Assembly: GCF_910588715.1 (NCBI RefSeq)
Contig: NZ_CAJURG010000018.1
Location: forward strand, 1 to 7,305
Source: an uncultured Clostridium sp.
Lineage (GTDB): Bacteria; Bacillota; Clostridia; Clostridiales; Clostridiaceae
Direction: 5' to 3'
Length of the DNA stretch: 7,305 nt
Positions 1 through 6,131 of this stretch are shown here, one piece after another. A program made the position numbers and the translations under genes. Each line of letters begins with the position of its first letter. Positions within the stretch are counted from its first letter, which is position 1. A model generated the notes under the pieces. It was given only the letters and a program-made list of their open reading frames with translations. It was not told the DNA's origin and searched no databases.

Positions 1-50
1 ACAATACAGGCAAAACAACCTTAAAAAAGTTGTCTAAAAAAGTGTTGACA
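1..50 (-). mobile_element. Probable terminal end of an insertion sequence (IS3/IS150-like), rest outside window
   Basis: Read on the minus strand from position 50, the sequence begins TGTCAACACTTTTTTAGACA. A 5' TG followed some 15 bases later by a T-run and GACA resembles the terminal repeats of IS3-family elements of the IS150 group. The similarity of the adjoining gene to amidoligases stops close to this point, which is what an insertion would do. The short inverted pair TTGTC/GACAA lies within it. No transposase is visible because the element would extend left of position 1. The family assignment is from memory of IS ends and is uncertain; a simple deletion junction is the alternative. Confidence 0.35.
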
Positions 51-740
51 ATCCACCTTCACCTCACCAGCGTGCATGGTAGAATTAAACAGTCGAAACT
101 CAACTGTTCCTTTTGTAAAGGTTGCATGCAGATTTAAACCTCTGTACCGACTTTCATTATAATGAGCAGTCCTTGAACTGATTGTGTCAAAATACCACAT
201 ATTGGCTAATTCTTCCAATGTCTTTGGCTTTTTCCTGTTAATCACATCAATTAACCTCTCATTGACCTTCTGGCAGTATCTCAAACGCTCTGAAGAAACC
301 TGTAATGCCTTATACAAGATGTCCTCTTTTTGAGCCATCAGATTAACCAGATTTTTCAATGTTTCTGGCGTATGTGGTTTTGCATCAATGTGAATATGAA
401 TCCCGCAGCTCTGATTGACAAATGCACCAGCATGTCGGAGTTATCTTACAATCTCTTGCAAATCTTCGATATCCTCATAGACTAATATTGGACTGACAAC
501 CTCTACAGAATATTGTTTGCTGGCAAACACCTTACCGCCTGCTGTCTTTTTCTGGCAAGCAATAGAGGCATCGCTCATACATTTCCAAATATACCCCTTT
601 TTATCCCGAATCTCATAGGCATCATATGTACCTCCTGCATACACAAATGTTGTCTCAAAATACTGTGCTATTACCTCCGCTGCTCTTTTTCTTGTTATTC
701 CTGTCATTTCAATCTCAATTCCAAATTTCTGTGCCTTCAT
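21..740 (-). pseudogene. Amidoligase-family protein (Amidoligase_2), interrupted by an in-frame stop and truncated at the 3' end
   Basis: The translation starts at ATG 740 behind GGAGG (750-754) and shows amidoligase hallmarks. FGIEIEM is at residues 6-12 and VEVVSPIL at about 79-86. After the stop come CGIHIHID at about 112-119, RGLNLHA at about 200-206 and GTVEFRLFNSTMHAGE at about 211-226. These belong to the glutamine-synthetase-fold COOH-NH2 ligases thought to form amide bonds in peptide or cell-surface modification; relatives often ride on conjugative elements of Firmicutes. Codon 100 is TAA (441-443), and the frame continues without any shift, so a single substitution such as CAA to TAA explains the break. 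After GEVK the family similarity ends, and the frame runs into the IS-like sequence, stopping at 21-23. The usual C-terminal 70 or so residues are missing. Two independent lesions make a functional product unlikely; the 99-residue N-terminal part could still be translated. Confidence 0.85.
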
Positions 741-812
741 AATACATATCCTCCAATCTTGCACGTTATGTACATTTGTTCTTTTTAAGTTGGTTTGTAT
801 GTTAACTCTAGT

Positions 813-889
813 GTGCAGGTACTGCAATTTATTTCTGCACTCTAAAGTAGACAAAAATGTTGCTCATATCTTTACAGTGTTTGTGCAGC
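813..889. promoter_or_regulatory. Cluster of GTGCAG/CTGCAC half-sites over the candidate amidoligase promoter
   Basis: GTGCAG at 813-818 is mirrored by CTGCAC at 835-840, a perfect 6-base inverted repeat with 16 bases between. A nested CTGCA lies at 822-826 and a further GTGCAG at 884-889. The inner sites overlap the proposed -10 TAAATT (826-831) and spacer, where a repressor would act. The arrangement is read directly from the sequence; the operator role is inference, and clusters of this size can arise by chance. Confidence 0.25.
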
Positions 890-1233
890 AATTCTACTGT
901 ATTGGCACAAATCCATTTATACATCAAATAGAACTTTCTTATTCTTCCTGTTTATTTTCATATAATATTTTTACTTCATCAAATACCGCTTTTTTGATTA
1001 AAATTTTTCTCTTATTTACCGCTATTTTTCTAAAAATTTTCTTTTATAATACCGCCTTCTAAGTCTTTTTCTATATTTTTTTCTATTTCTTAATATGACT
1101 CTAACTTATTTATCTTGGGGGAAATATTGTCTAAGTAGAAATTCATTGTATTTTGATATGCTGTTTTTCTATCTGAGCATATGCTTCTTTTCTATGAGAT
1201 GCAAAATTTTTCCCTTAAGCAGAATAAGTGCCT

Positions 1234-1239
1234 AAGGAG
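1234..1239 (+). promoter_or_regulatory. Shine-Dalgarno AAGGAG for the start at 1251
   Basis: AAGGAG stands 11 bases before ATG 1251. No comparable site precedes ATG 1333, where the long methyltransferase frame begins, so this site argues that the original translation start is 1251 and that the gene body has been thrown out of frame. The TAAGG part can pair with CCTTA at 1213-1217 in a weak hairpin. Confidence 0.55.
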
Positions 1240-1250
1240 TGTGAAAAAAT

Positions 1251-1346
1251 ATGCTAAAAAAAGATATCAAAATTAAGGTGAACAAGAAACTATGGAAACA
1301 GATGAAAGAAAAGGTCAAAAAAAGATTTCAATATGGCTTACTGTGA
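1251..1346 (+). pseudogene. Out-of-frame 5' end of the methyltransferase gene (31-codon ORF)
   Basis: Starting at the ATG behind a good Shine-Dalgarno, this frame reads MLKKDIKIKVNKKLWKQ and then more lysine-rich residues, stopping at TGA 1344-1346. It runs through AAAAAAA at 1317-1323. Removing one A would join it without a stop to the downstream frame, giving a protein of about 414 residues (1251-2496) that reads KKDFNMAYCD across the junction. The simplest reading is that this is the true N-terminus of the methyltransferase, separated by a one-base insertion in the A tract. The alternatives are a sequencing error, a switchable slippage site, or a short leader peptide whose translation couples to ATG 1333, which lies inside it. 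Confidence 0.5.
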
Positions 1347-2496
1347 TACTGATTGTCTACTCATAATTCTTTTATTAGCTTTATACAAAAAGAAGCATTC
1401 TTTGCGATGCAAAGATAATTTGTATTTATTAGTAGATAATCTAACAGATTTAGCAGAAGAAAATTATATCTTCAAAACAATTTCAATATATGGAAAATTA
1501 ATGGAAAACTTGAAAAATGTATATAAAAAATTAAGTTATAGCCAGATTGTGGAACGTGCTATTGTAGACTATCTGCACCTTCCTTTAAACTTTTATACTG
1601 ATTGCATATCACCACTATACACAATTGTTGGTTCAAAAAACTATACCATGCAAAAGGCAACTGCTAAAGCTGTAGATAATATGTTACTTTCCCACAAAGA
1701 TATGGTATTGATTGATGCCTGCTGTGCAACAGGCTCGCTTTTCTTTGGCTTAGAAACTTATGAGTGGAAAAAAGTAATCCTGAATGATATGAGTGCATTG
1801 CGTACTAACTTTTTAAATGTGCTAAAATCAGAACCCCTAAAACTGATAAAGATGATACTAGATACAGATATGACTTTTATTGAACAAAGCAACAATAAAA
1901 ATGAGAAACTACATATTTATAAAGATGCTACAAAAGCCTATGAAGAAAAACGTCAAAATTATAAAAAAGTCGATTGTAATGTTGAAATTGCCTATAAAAT
2001 GTTTTTGCTACAATGCATTGATAAGGCTCAGATTGAAGGCTCTGACAAAATATTTTCAAGAATCTTGAAATTTCTACCAGCACACTTAAAGTTGCAAAGT
2101 GCTATTATTACTAAAACAGACTGCCTTACATATTTAAAAAATGACACTCCTAAGCTGGTATTATTGGATGTTCCATATATCGGCTCAGAAAAAGAATGTG
2201 CAATTAAGGGATATCGCTATGAGCCATTTCATGGCAAGGTAGCCAATCTTCTTCAACTGGCAGTGTATCCATTTATTTATTACTGCCGCAGCTCTGCTCC
2301 TAAATCTGATACTATAAAATCTACTGAAGATAAATTAAAGATAATGAAGATGAAATTAGGGGTTTATTTTATGGATAAAAACTTCTATTTTCAAAAAATC
2401 CATCTGAAAGAAGATACAGAATTGCTTATCAACAATCAAGAGTATGATGGGGAAACTCAATTCCAATGGACTGATTTTGAACAGGATTTGTTGTAA
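1333..2496 (+). CDS. D12-class-like DNA adenine methyltransferase (N-terminus frameshifted)
   Basis: The 387-residue frame has the layout of an S-adenosylmethionine-dependent N6-adenine methyltransferase of the Dam/D12 type. DACCATGSLFFGL at 128-140 matches the SAM-binding motif I with its FF-L follow-up. LND at 150-152 sits where family members have the conserved ND pair. A charged insert at about 165-250 occupies the target-recognition region. LLDVPYIGSEKEC at 277-289 is the catalytic motif IV, which is DPPY in most relatives; here the first P is V. YYCRSSAPKSD (316-326) follows in a position where D12 enzymes have a conserved late strand. No restriction endonuclease gene lies beside it, so it looks like an orphan enzyme as found on mobile elements, where such enzymes protect the element's DNA or mark it. 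The likely native start is 1251, one frame away across a run of seven A's; ATG 1333 has no good ribosome binding site. Activity is uncertain because of the frameshift and the unusual catalytic motif. Confidence 0.75.
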   Translation: MAYCDTDCLLIILLLALYKKKHSLRCKDNLYLLVDNLTDLAEENYIFKTISIYGKLMENLKNVYKKLSYSQIVERAIVDYLHLPLNFYTDCISPLYTIVGSKNYTMQKATAKAVDNMLLSHKDMVLIDACCATGSLFFGLETYEWKKVILNDMSALRTNFLNVLKSEPLKLIKMILDTDMTFIEQSNNKNEKLHIYKDATKAYEEKRQNYKKVDCNVEIAYKMFLLQCIDKAQIEGSDKIFSRILKFLPAHLKLQSAIITKTDCLTYLKNDTPKLVLLDVPYIGSEKECAIKGYRYEPFHGKVANLLQLAVYPFIYYCRSSAPKSDTIKSTEDKLKIMKMKLGVYFMDKNFYFQKIHLKEDTELLINNQEYDGETQFQWTDFEQDLL

Positions 2497-2503
2497 AATA
2501 ATA

Positions 2504-2537
2504 GCCCCACATATTATGTAAATACTTAATGTGGGGC
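2504..2537. terminator. Hairpin terminator between convergent genes
   Basis: GCCCCACAT (2504-2512) pairs perfectly with ATGTGGGGC (2529-2537) around a 16-base loop, eight bases after the methyltransferase stop. Neither side has a clean T run. On the minus strand the stem is followed by the T-rich ATTATTTTA, and on the plus strand by ATCTAAATCTTTA. Its place between a plus-strand gene ending at 2496 and a minus-strand gene ending at 2576 suggests it serves both directions. Confidence 0.65.
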
Positions 2538-2575
2538 ATCTAAATCTTTATAAAAACTCATTGACATTAAACCTG

Positions 2576-2767
2576 TTATAATATCAACTCACCATTTTCA
2601 TTATATTTTTCATTAAGTAAGCCTTCATTTGTAATGCAAAATTTTGATGTAGGAGTAACTGTTATTAAATAAACATGATTATCTGTTCCTAAAATAATTA
2701 TTGCTGATTGAACCCCGTTATTCATATTTTCTATTTTTAAAATTTTACCATTTTGAATATTATTCAT
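2576..2767 (-). CDS. Small protein of unknown function (63 residues), third gene of the ATPase-TOPRIM cassette
   Basis: This gene starts at ATG 2767 behind AGAGGTGG with a four-base gap to the start, a strong site, so I take it as real. It is mostly alternating polar and hydrophobic residues with strand-like segments (GKILKIEN, SAIIILGT, HVYLITVTP), suggesting a small beta-rich fold. It has no membrane segment and no motif I recognise. It lies 53 bases after the TOPRIM gene's stop on the same strand, with no terminator visible between them, and shares the cassette's very low GC content. Its leader is a near copy of the leader of the ATPase gene. It could be a regulator, an accessory or antitoxin-like partner of the two large proteins, or an unrelated gene that stood here before the cassette arrived. 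No function can be assigned from sequence alone. Confidence 0.65.
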   Translation of the reverse strand: MNNIQNGKILKIENMNNGVQSAIIILGTDNHVYLITVTPTSKFCITNEGLLNEKYNENGELIL

Positions 2768-2817
2768 AATTCCACCTCTAATTATAATAATATCCTCAAA
2801 ATATTTATTTATACCAA
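2765..2817. repeat. Imperfect direct repeat, copy 1 (leader of the 63-residue gene)
   Basis: Reading the plus strand, this copy shares in order CATAAT (2765-2770), ACCTCT (2774-2779), AATTATAATAATAT (2780-2793) and TTTATACCAA (2808-2817) with the copy at 5561-5603. It has about 14 extra bases between the last two blocks. It ends four bases from the stop codon of the TOPRIM gene. Low complexity raises the chance of coincidence, but four collinear blocks including a 14-base identity are more than I expect by chance. Confidence 0.5.
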
Positions 2818-2820
2818 TAA

Positions 2821-4014
2821 TTAACTAAAAACAGACATCTCTTCATCTGATATTCTACAGCACCATTGAATAATAGTTTTACCTATCTCAATCCAATCTC
2901 TTTTTAAGTAATCTGGTAAACACTCAAAAATATTCCTACTTAGTTCTAAATTTTCTTCTTCTGCTTTTAACGCTTCACTAGGTATTGAATCTATTTCTTT
3001 CATTTGTTTTAACCTATTATTTACACCCTCACGAAACAAATATGTATCAACTTTATTTGTTGCTTTATCAAAAATTCCATTTAAAAATATGTAATCTTCA
3101 TCCTTTGTTAATAATTCATTTAATGAACAATTCAGAATACCTTGAGCATCACATTCTATTAAGAAATCATCATATAACTTATGCCACTTTTCATTCACAC
3201 TATTAAATTTCTTAGCTTTAAAACCATCTTTTATATCAATAAATCTTAATAATTCTTCACTCTCTAGCTTTTTATTTAACAAATCCAAAAATTTTTTAGA
3301 ATGATTTAGTATTCTTATATATAATATTGGTGGAAGTAAGTTTTCCTTTTCCCTAACTTTCAACGGCAAAAGTGAAATCACATTATTTTTCTCATACTTT
3401 TTAACAACTTCTATTGCTTTTATTAACGTACTTCCTTTATCATCATCTTTATAATCTTTATCACTATCTGCAATACATAAAGATATATTAAATTTTCTCA
3501 CCACTTCACTAGCTACAGTTTCTATATTACCCCCACTATATGATCTTCCATCATATTCTATTGATATATTTGTAAATTTAAATACCTTATTATTAACTTC
3601 TGTTGCAATATCAACAAAAAATTCTGCATCTTTATCATTTTCAGTCAGAAGTTGTGTACAATTAATACTTATGAACTTTTCAATTGGAACATAATATCTA
3701 TCATTTAAATAATAAATATCACTTCTTAATTTACTTTTATATGCTACTACTCTTTTATCTACACTATTGACAAACATCCCAACTGAAGAATATCTTTGAA
3801 TCAACCACAACACCACATTTTTATTAAATTTTTCTATTAATTGATTTTCGCTCAAAAACTCTAAAATTTCAATATTTGCAAACATTATATGCTTTTTAAT
3901 TGCAAATGACTTTATTATAGAGTTAATTGCAACTACAACTTTATTTGTATAATTAATTTTATTCTTATTTTTCTCTAAGTATTCTACTATTGAATTATCT
4001 ATCTCTATTATCAT
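2821..4014 (-). CDS. TOPRIM-like nuclease candidate, partner of the upstream ATPase
   Basis: I place the start at ATG 4014 because GAGGG (4024-4028) stands nine bases before it, giving 397 residues. A longer frame to 4125 would overlap the ATPase gene by 131 bases and has no reason to be used. The protein is not one I can name, but its middle reads as a TOPRIM core. LLTENDKDAEFF at 122-133 matches the first strand and its catalytic glutamate (E125). A glycine pair follows at 161-162. Then comes ISLCIADSDKD at 177-187, with the DxD pair D183/D185 at the end of a hydrophobic strand, and REKENLLPP at 221-229, like the 'RExENyL' end of OLD, DUF4435 and RloB-type domains. The first 115 residues and the helical C-terminal region (240-397) are unfamiliar and may recognise the target or ATPase. 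The 20-base overlap with the ATPase gene implies coupled translation and a joint complex. By analogy with GajA/OLD and PARIS AriB, the inferred role is a nuclease released or guided by the ATPase upon phage infection. Confidence 0.7.
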   Translation of the reverse strand: MIIEIDNSIVEYLEKNKNKINYTNKVVVAINSIIKSFAIKKHIMFANIEILEFLSENQLIEKFNKNVVLWLIQRYSSVGMFVNSVDKRVVAYKSKLRSDIYYLNDRYYVPIEKFISINCTQLLTENDKDAEFFVDIATEVNNKVFKFTNISIEYDGRSYSGGNIETVASEVVRKFNISLCIADSDKDYKDDDKGSTLIKAIEVVKKYEKNNVISLLPLKVREKENLLPPILYIRILNHSKKFLDLLNKKLESEELLRFIDIKDGFKAKKFNSVNEKWHKLYDDFLIECDAQGILNCSLNELLTKDEDYIFLNGIFDKATNKVDTYLFREGVNNRLKQMKEIDSIPSEALKAEEENLELSRNIFECLPDYLKRDWIEIGKTIIQWCCRISDEEMSVFS

Positions 4015-5563
4015 TTCTTTTAACCCTCTTATTTGGTGTAAAAAATCCCATAGGCCATTCTTGTAAAAACCCATCCCTCGTATATTGCTTTGGTGAAATA
4101 TTTGTTTCATTTTTATCTTTATCAAATACTAATATATTTACATCATCACTACTTAAATATCCCTTTGCAATTAAATATCCTATTCTTTGAATCATAGTTT
4201 CACTATGTGTTTCAAAAATAATTTTTAAATCTTTATGTATTCTATGAGCTTCTTCTAACATTTCAGCAAAAACATCTATTAATTTTGCTTGAAAGGCTGG
4301 ATGAAGATGCAATTCTGGTTGTTCAATAATTATTGTCACTTTTTCATTATTGAAGATATTTTTGTCGTTCTCATAAAAATTCAACCATATTTGCATTAAA
4401 ATAGGTAAAACTTGAGAATATCCATATCCCACATCAGCTAAATTATATGTATCATTAGTTTCATTATCCTTTAATAATAACGAGATATGACCTTTTCTAT
4501 CTATTAAGGTAAACGAAACTCCAAATCTATCAGAAACCCACTTTTCAAATTTTTTTCTTTGTTCTGATTTCAAACTATGTAATAACATAGGTAAATTTTC
4601 TCCAGAAGAGTCCAATTCATCAATACTTAATCCTTGAACTCGATAGTATCTTTCAACCATTGCGCGAATTGGTTTTATATATTTTACTGTACGCATTTCC
4701 AAACGCATTCCTAAATTGACCATTTCAATAATCTCCTCAACAGAATTAGCTATGATCAAATTGTTTAATTCTTTAAAATACTCTTCATCTATTTCCAAAT
4801 TTTGAAGTTCTTGATATAATTTACTTGGAAACTTTAATTGTTTTATGTAATTTAAAACATTTTCTTTACTTCCAATTGAAATTCGTTGACTAATCTTATA
4901 TATATTTTCCTCATTTGTTGTCCGATATGCTTTTTCTTTAAACTTCTTTACAATTTCTTTTTCAAAAATAGTTGGTCCCCAATACCTAGAACTACCCAAT
5001 CTTTGAAAATGACCTTCTTCATCTATAAAATTCACTGTAGGAATTAATGTATTTGGTTCTCTATAAAATTTTTTATTAGGAATCAACTCATCCAAAACAC
5101 TACTTCCATTTACTAAAACACTTTCTACTATATCATTTTTTCCGTATTTTATTTTAATATTTTGATCAAAAAAGTTTATTTCTACACTTTTAAAAAGATT
5201 TTGACCTATTGATATTTTTAGTTCTATATGTACATCTTTTTCTAGTTCATCATAAAATCTTCTGCTAATTATTCTAATAGTATTTTTTCTAAGTACAATA
5301 CTAAAAGAAAATTCTATCTCATCTGTTTTAGTATTTTTACCTTTAGATAAACATTCCTCAAAATCACCTAAATCAACAAAATTTCCATACCATAATAATG
5401 GTTCCGATATTTTAGTTTCTATACTTTGCTTTATCAAAGGAATTATTCTAATAAACGAGCTTTTCCCTGAACTATTTTTTCCAACCAAAACTGTAATTGG
5501 CTTTATATCTATATTACTTATATTTCTTAATGATCTAAAATTCTTAACACCTATTTTTTCCAT
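3995..5563 (-). CDS. ABC-type AAA ATPase (DUF3696/AAA_15-AAA_21-like), putative defence sensor subunit
   Basis: The 522-residue protein is a RecF/OLD-style ATPase. Near the start, IGVKNFRSL leads into the Walker A GKNSSGKS (28-35). The signature stretch LADVGYGYSQVLP lies at 375-387, Walker B with the catalytic glutamate in IIIEQPELHLHP at 411-422, and the H-loop as ETHSE at 451-455. A C-terminal glycine-phenylalanine segment (DGFLQEWPMGFF, 497-508) is typical of DUF3696 proteins. The 340 residues between Walker A and signature hold a charged helical arm that probably dimerises or binds partners. It has no TOPRIM or HNH domain of its own; the nuclease-like function seems to be in the next gene, which overlaps its end by 20 bases. 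ATG 5563 is preceded by AAGAGGT at seven bases. All ATPase motifs are intact, so the protein should be active. Relatives occur in anti-phage systems, where ATP or DNA-end sensing controls an effector; that role is inferred here. Confidence 0.88.
   Translation of the reverse strand: MEKIGVKNFRSLRNISNIDIKPITVLVGKNSSGKSSFIRIIPLIKQSIETKISEPLLWYGNFVDLGDFEECLSKGKNTKTDEIEFSFSIVLRKNTIRIISRRFYDELEKDVHIELKISIGQNLFKSVEINFFDQNIKIKYGKNDIVESVLVNGSSVLDELIPNKKFYREPNTLIPTVNFIDEEGHFQRLGSSRYWGPTIFEKEIVKKFKEKAYRTTNEENIYKISQRISIGSKENVLNYIKQLKFPSKLYQELQNLEIDEEYFKELNNLIIANSVEEIIEMVNLGMRLEMRTVKYIKPIRAMVERYYRVQGLSIDELDSSGENLPMLLHSLKSEQRKKFEKWVSDRFGVSFTLIDRKGHISLLLKDNETNDTYNLADVGYGYSQVLPILMQIWLNFYENDKNIFNNEKVTIIIEQPELHLHPAFQAKLIDVFAEMLEEAHRIHKDLKIIFETHSETMIQRIGYLIAKGYLSSDDVNILVFDKDKNETNISPKQYTRDGFLQEWPMGFFTPNKRVKRNDNRDR
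4024..4028 (-). promoter_or_regulatory. Ribosome binding site GAGGG that fixes the TOPRIM gene start
   Basis: Within the last codons of the ATPase gene, GAGGG on the minus strand is nine bases from ATG 4014. It supports a 397-residue product rather than the longer open frame reaching 4125, and it supports translation coupled to the end of the ATPase. Confidence 0.6.
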
Positions 5564-5603
5564 AATATATACCTCTTAAATTATAATAATATTTTTATAC
5601 CAA
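5561..5603. repeat. Imperfect direct repeat, copy 2 (leader of the ATPase gene)
   Basis: Plus-strand blocks CATAAT (5561-5566), ACCTCT (5571-5576), AATTATAATAATAT (5579-5592) and TTTATACCAA (5594-5603) recur in the same order at 2765-2817, 2,796 bases away. On the minus strand this copy runs from the last codons of the rlmD-like fragment through the ribosome binding site to the ATPase ATG. The pair brackets the ATPase and TOPRIM genes almost exactly. It may be a duplicated leader, or the scar of insertion at the rlmD 3' end. Confidence 0.5.
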
Positions 5604-5898
5604 AATACCTCAACGCATCCTTGATATACTCTACCTTTTCTTTCGGACAATGTTTCACTTCAGGCTCTTCCTTTTTAGACTTATTATAATTCTCGCCCAT
5701 CTCAATACCACACATCCGCTTAACCTCAGCAATATACCTCGTATGCACCTTTACCCCATACTTATCCAAAACATAATCTTTAATCTTCTGATAAGTAGCC
5801 TTTTTCTCTGCTGATATCAAATCCAATTCATCCAGCTCTAAATCTACTTCCACATAGTCATCAGGTCTAAGTTTGGACAAAAGTACAACCGTCTCCAC
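5581..5898 (-). CDS. Stand-alone C-terminal tail of an RlmD-like 23S rRNA uracil methyltransferase, probable remnant
   Basis: The 105 residues begin VETVVLLSK, the strand that closes the catalytic domain of RlmD (RumA). They continue with DLDELD-like, SAEKKATYQKIKDYV and CGIEMGENYNKSK segments that I recognise as the extra C-terminal domain of RlmD in many Lachnospiraceae. The methyltransferase domain itself, with its SAM motif and catalytic cysteine, is absent. The frame is open upstream only to a TAA near 5966, and the residues before CDVETVV do not look like RlmD. The only start near the homology is GTG 5898, with no ribosome binding site. The family normally ends at about FGM/FGI; here four further residues (KILL) follow, and the AT-rich leader of the ATPase begins there. 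Its GC content is visibly higher than that of the ATPase-TOPRIM genes. I read it as a leftover insertion-site fragment or a spread stand-alone domain, rather than an enzyme. Expression is doubtful. Confidence 0.5.
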   Translation of the reverse strand: METVVLLSKLRPDDYVEVDLELDELDLISAEKKATYQKIKDYVLDKYGVKVHTRYIAEVKRMCGIEMGENYNKSKKEEPEVKHCPKEKVEYIKDALRYFGIKILL

Positions 5899-6131
5899 AT
5901 CGCACGAGAGGATAGGAAGTATGTCATTTTTCTCAGTTCGTTTGTGGAAACATATCCATTAGCTAAGATAATTAACTTTTAACAACTTTTATATATAAGA
6001 ACAGGTCTATTCGTTTGTTTCTTACAAATAATCATTCACTATTTTCCAAGTATATTCTTATTATACAGCATTTCAGATAATTTAAAAGCACTCTACAACT
6101 TGTTTCCAAATTATAAAGTACAATTCAAAAT

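Larger units (their letters stand above)
741..1250. other. Gene-free AT-rich spacer between divergent genes
   Basis: I see no credible gene here on either strand; short open stretches lack Shine-Dalgarno sites and family resemblance. The part next to the amidoligase holds its ribosome binding site (750-754) and a plausible minus-strand promoter: TTGTCT at 849-854, a 17-base spacer, then TAAATT at 826-831. The hexamer GTGCAG or its complement occurs at 813-818, 835-840 and 884-889, overlapping that promoter. The middle (about 940-1100) is almost pure T-rich tract on the plus strand. The right end carries the AAGGAG leader of the methyltransferase. No convincing plus-strand promoter was found. 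Confidence 0.5.

Noticed and set aside
513..1062. Two plus-strand open frames (513-788 and 790-1062)
   Set aside because: The first lies antisense to the amidoligase gene and the second in the T-rich spacer. Both are rich in F, C and I as expected of T-rich shadow frames, and neither has a ribosome binding site or family resemblance.
1880..2068. Plus-strand frame of 62 codons inside the methyltransferase
   Set aside because: Lysine- and isoleucine-rich overlap frame with no ribosome binding site, inside a well-supported gene.
4015..4125. N-terminal extension of the TOPRIM-like protein by 37 residues
   Set aside because: It would overlap the ATPase gene by 131 bases. The GAGGG site before ATG 4014 gives a better start, and the extension's residues are an out-of-frame reading of the ATPase C-terminus.
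2985..4190. Plus-strand open frames at 2985-3206 and 3990-4190
   Set aside because: They lie antisense to the TOPRIM and ATPase genes, have unlikely composition and lack start signals.
5583..5590. TATAAT in the ATPase leader as a -10 element
   Set aside because: Transcription would begin within the ribosome binding site AAGAGGT, leaving no room for ribosome loading.
6060..6088. Minus-strand TATAAT (6060-6065) as promoter of the ATPase cassette
   Set aside because: No recognisable -35 lies at 16-18 bases, it is about 500 bases from the ATPase start, and TATAAT-like strings are common in such AT-rich DNA.
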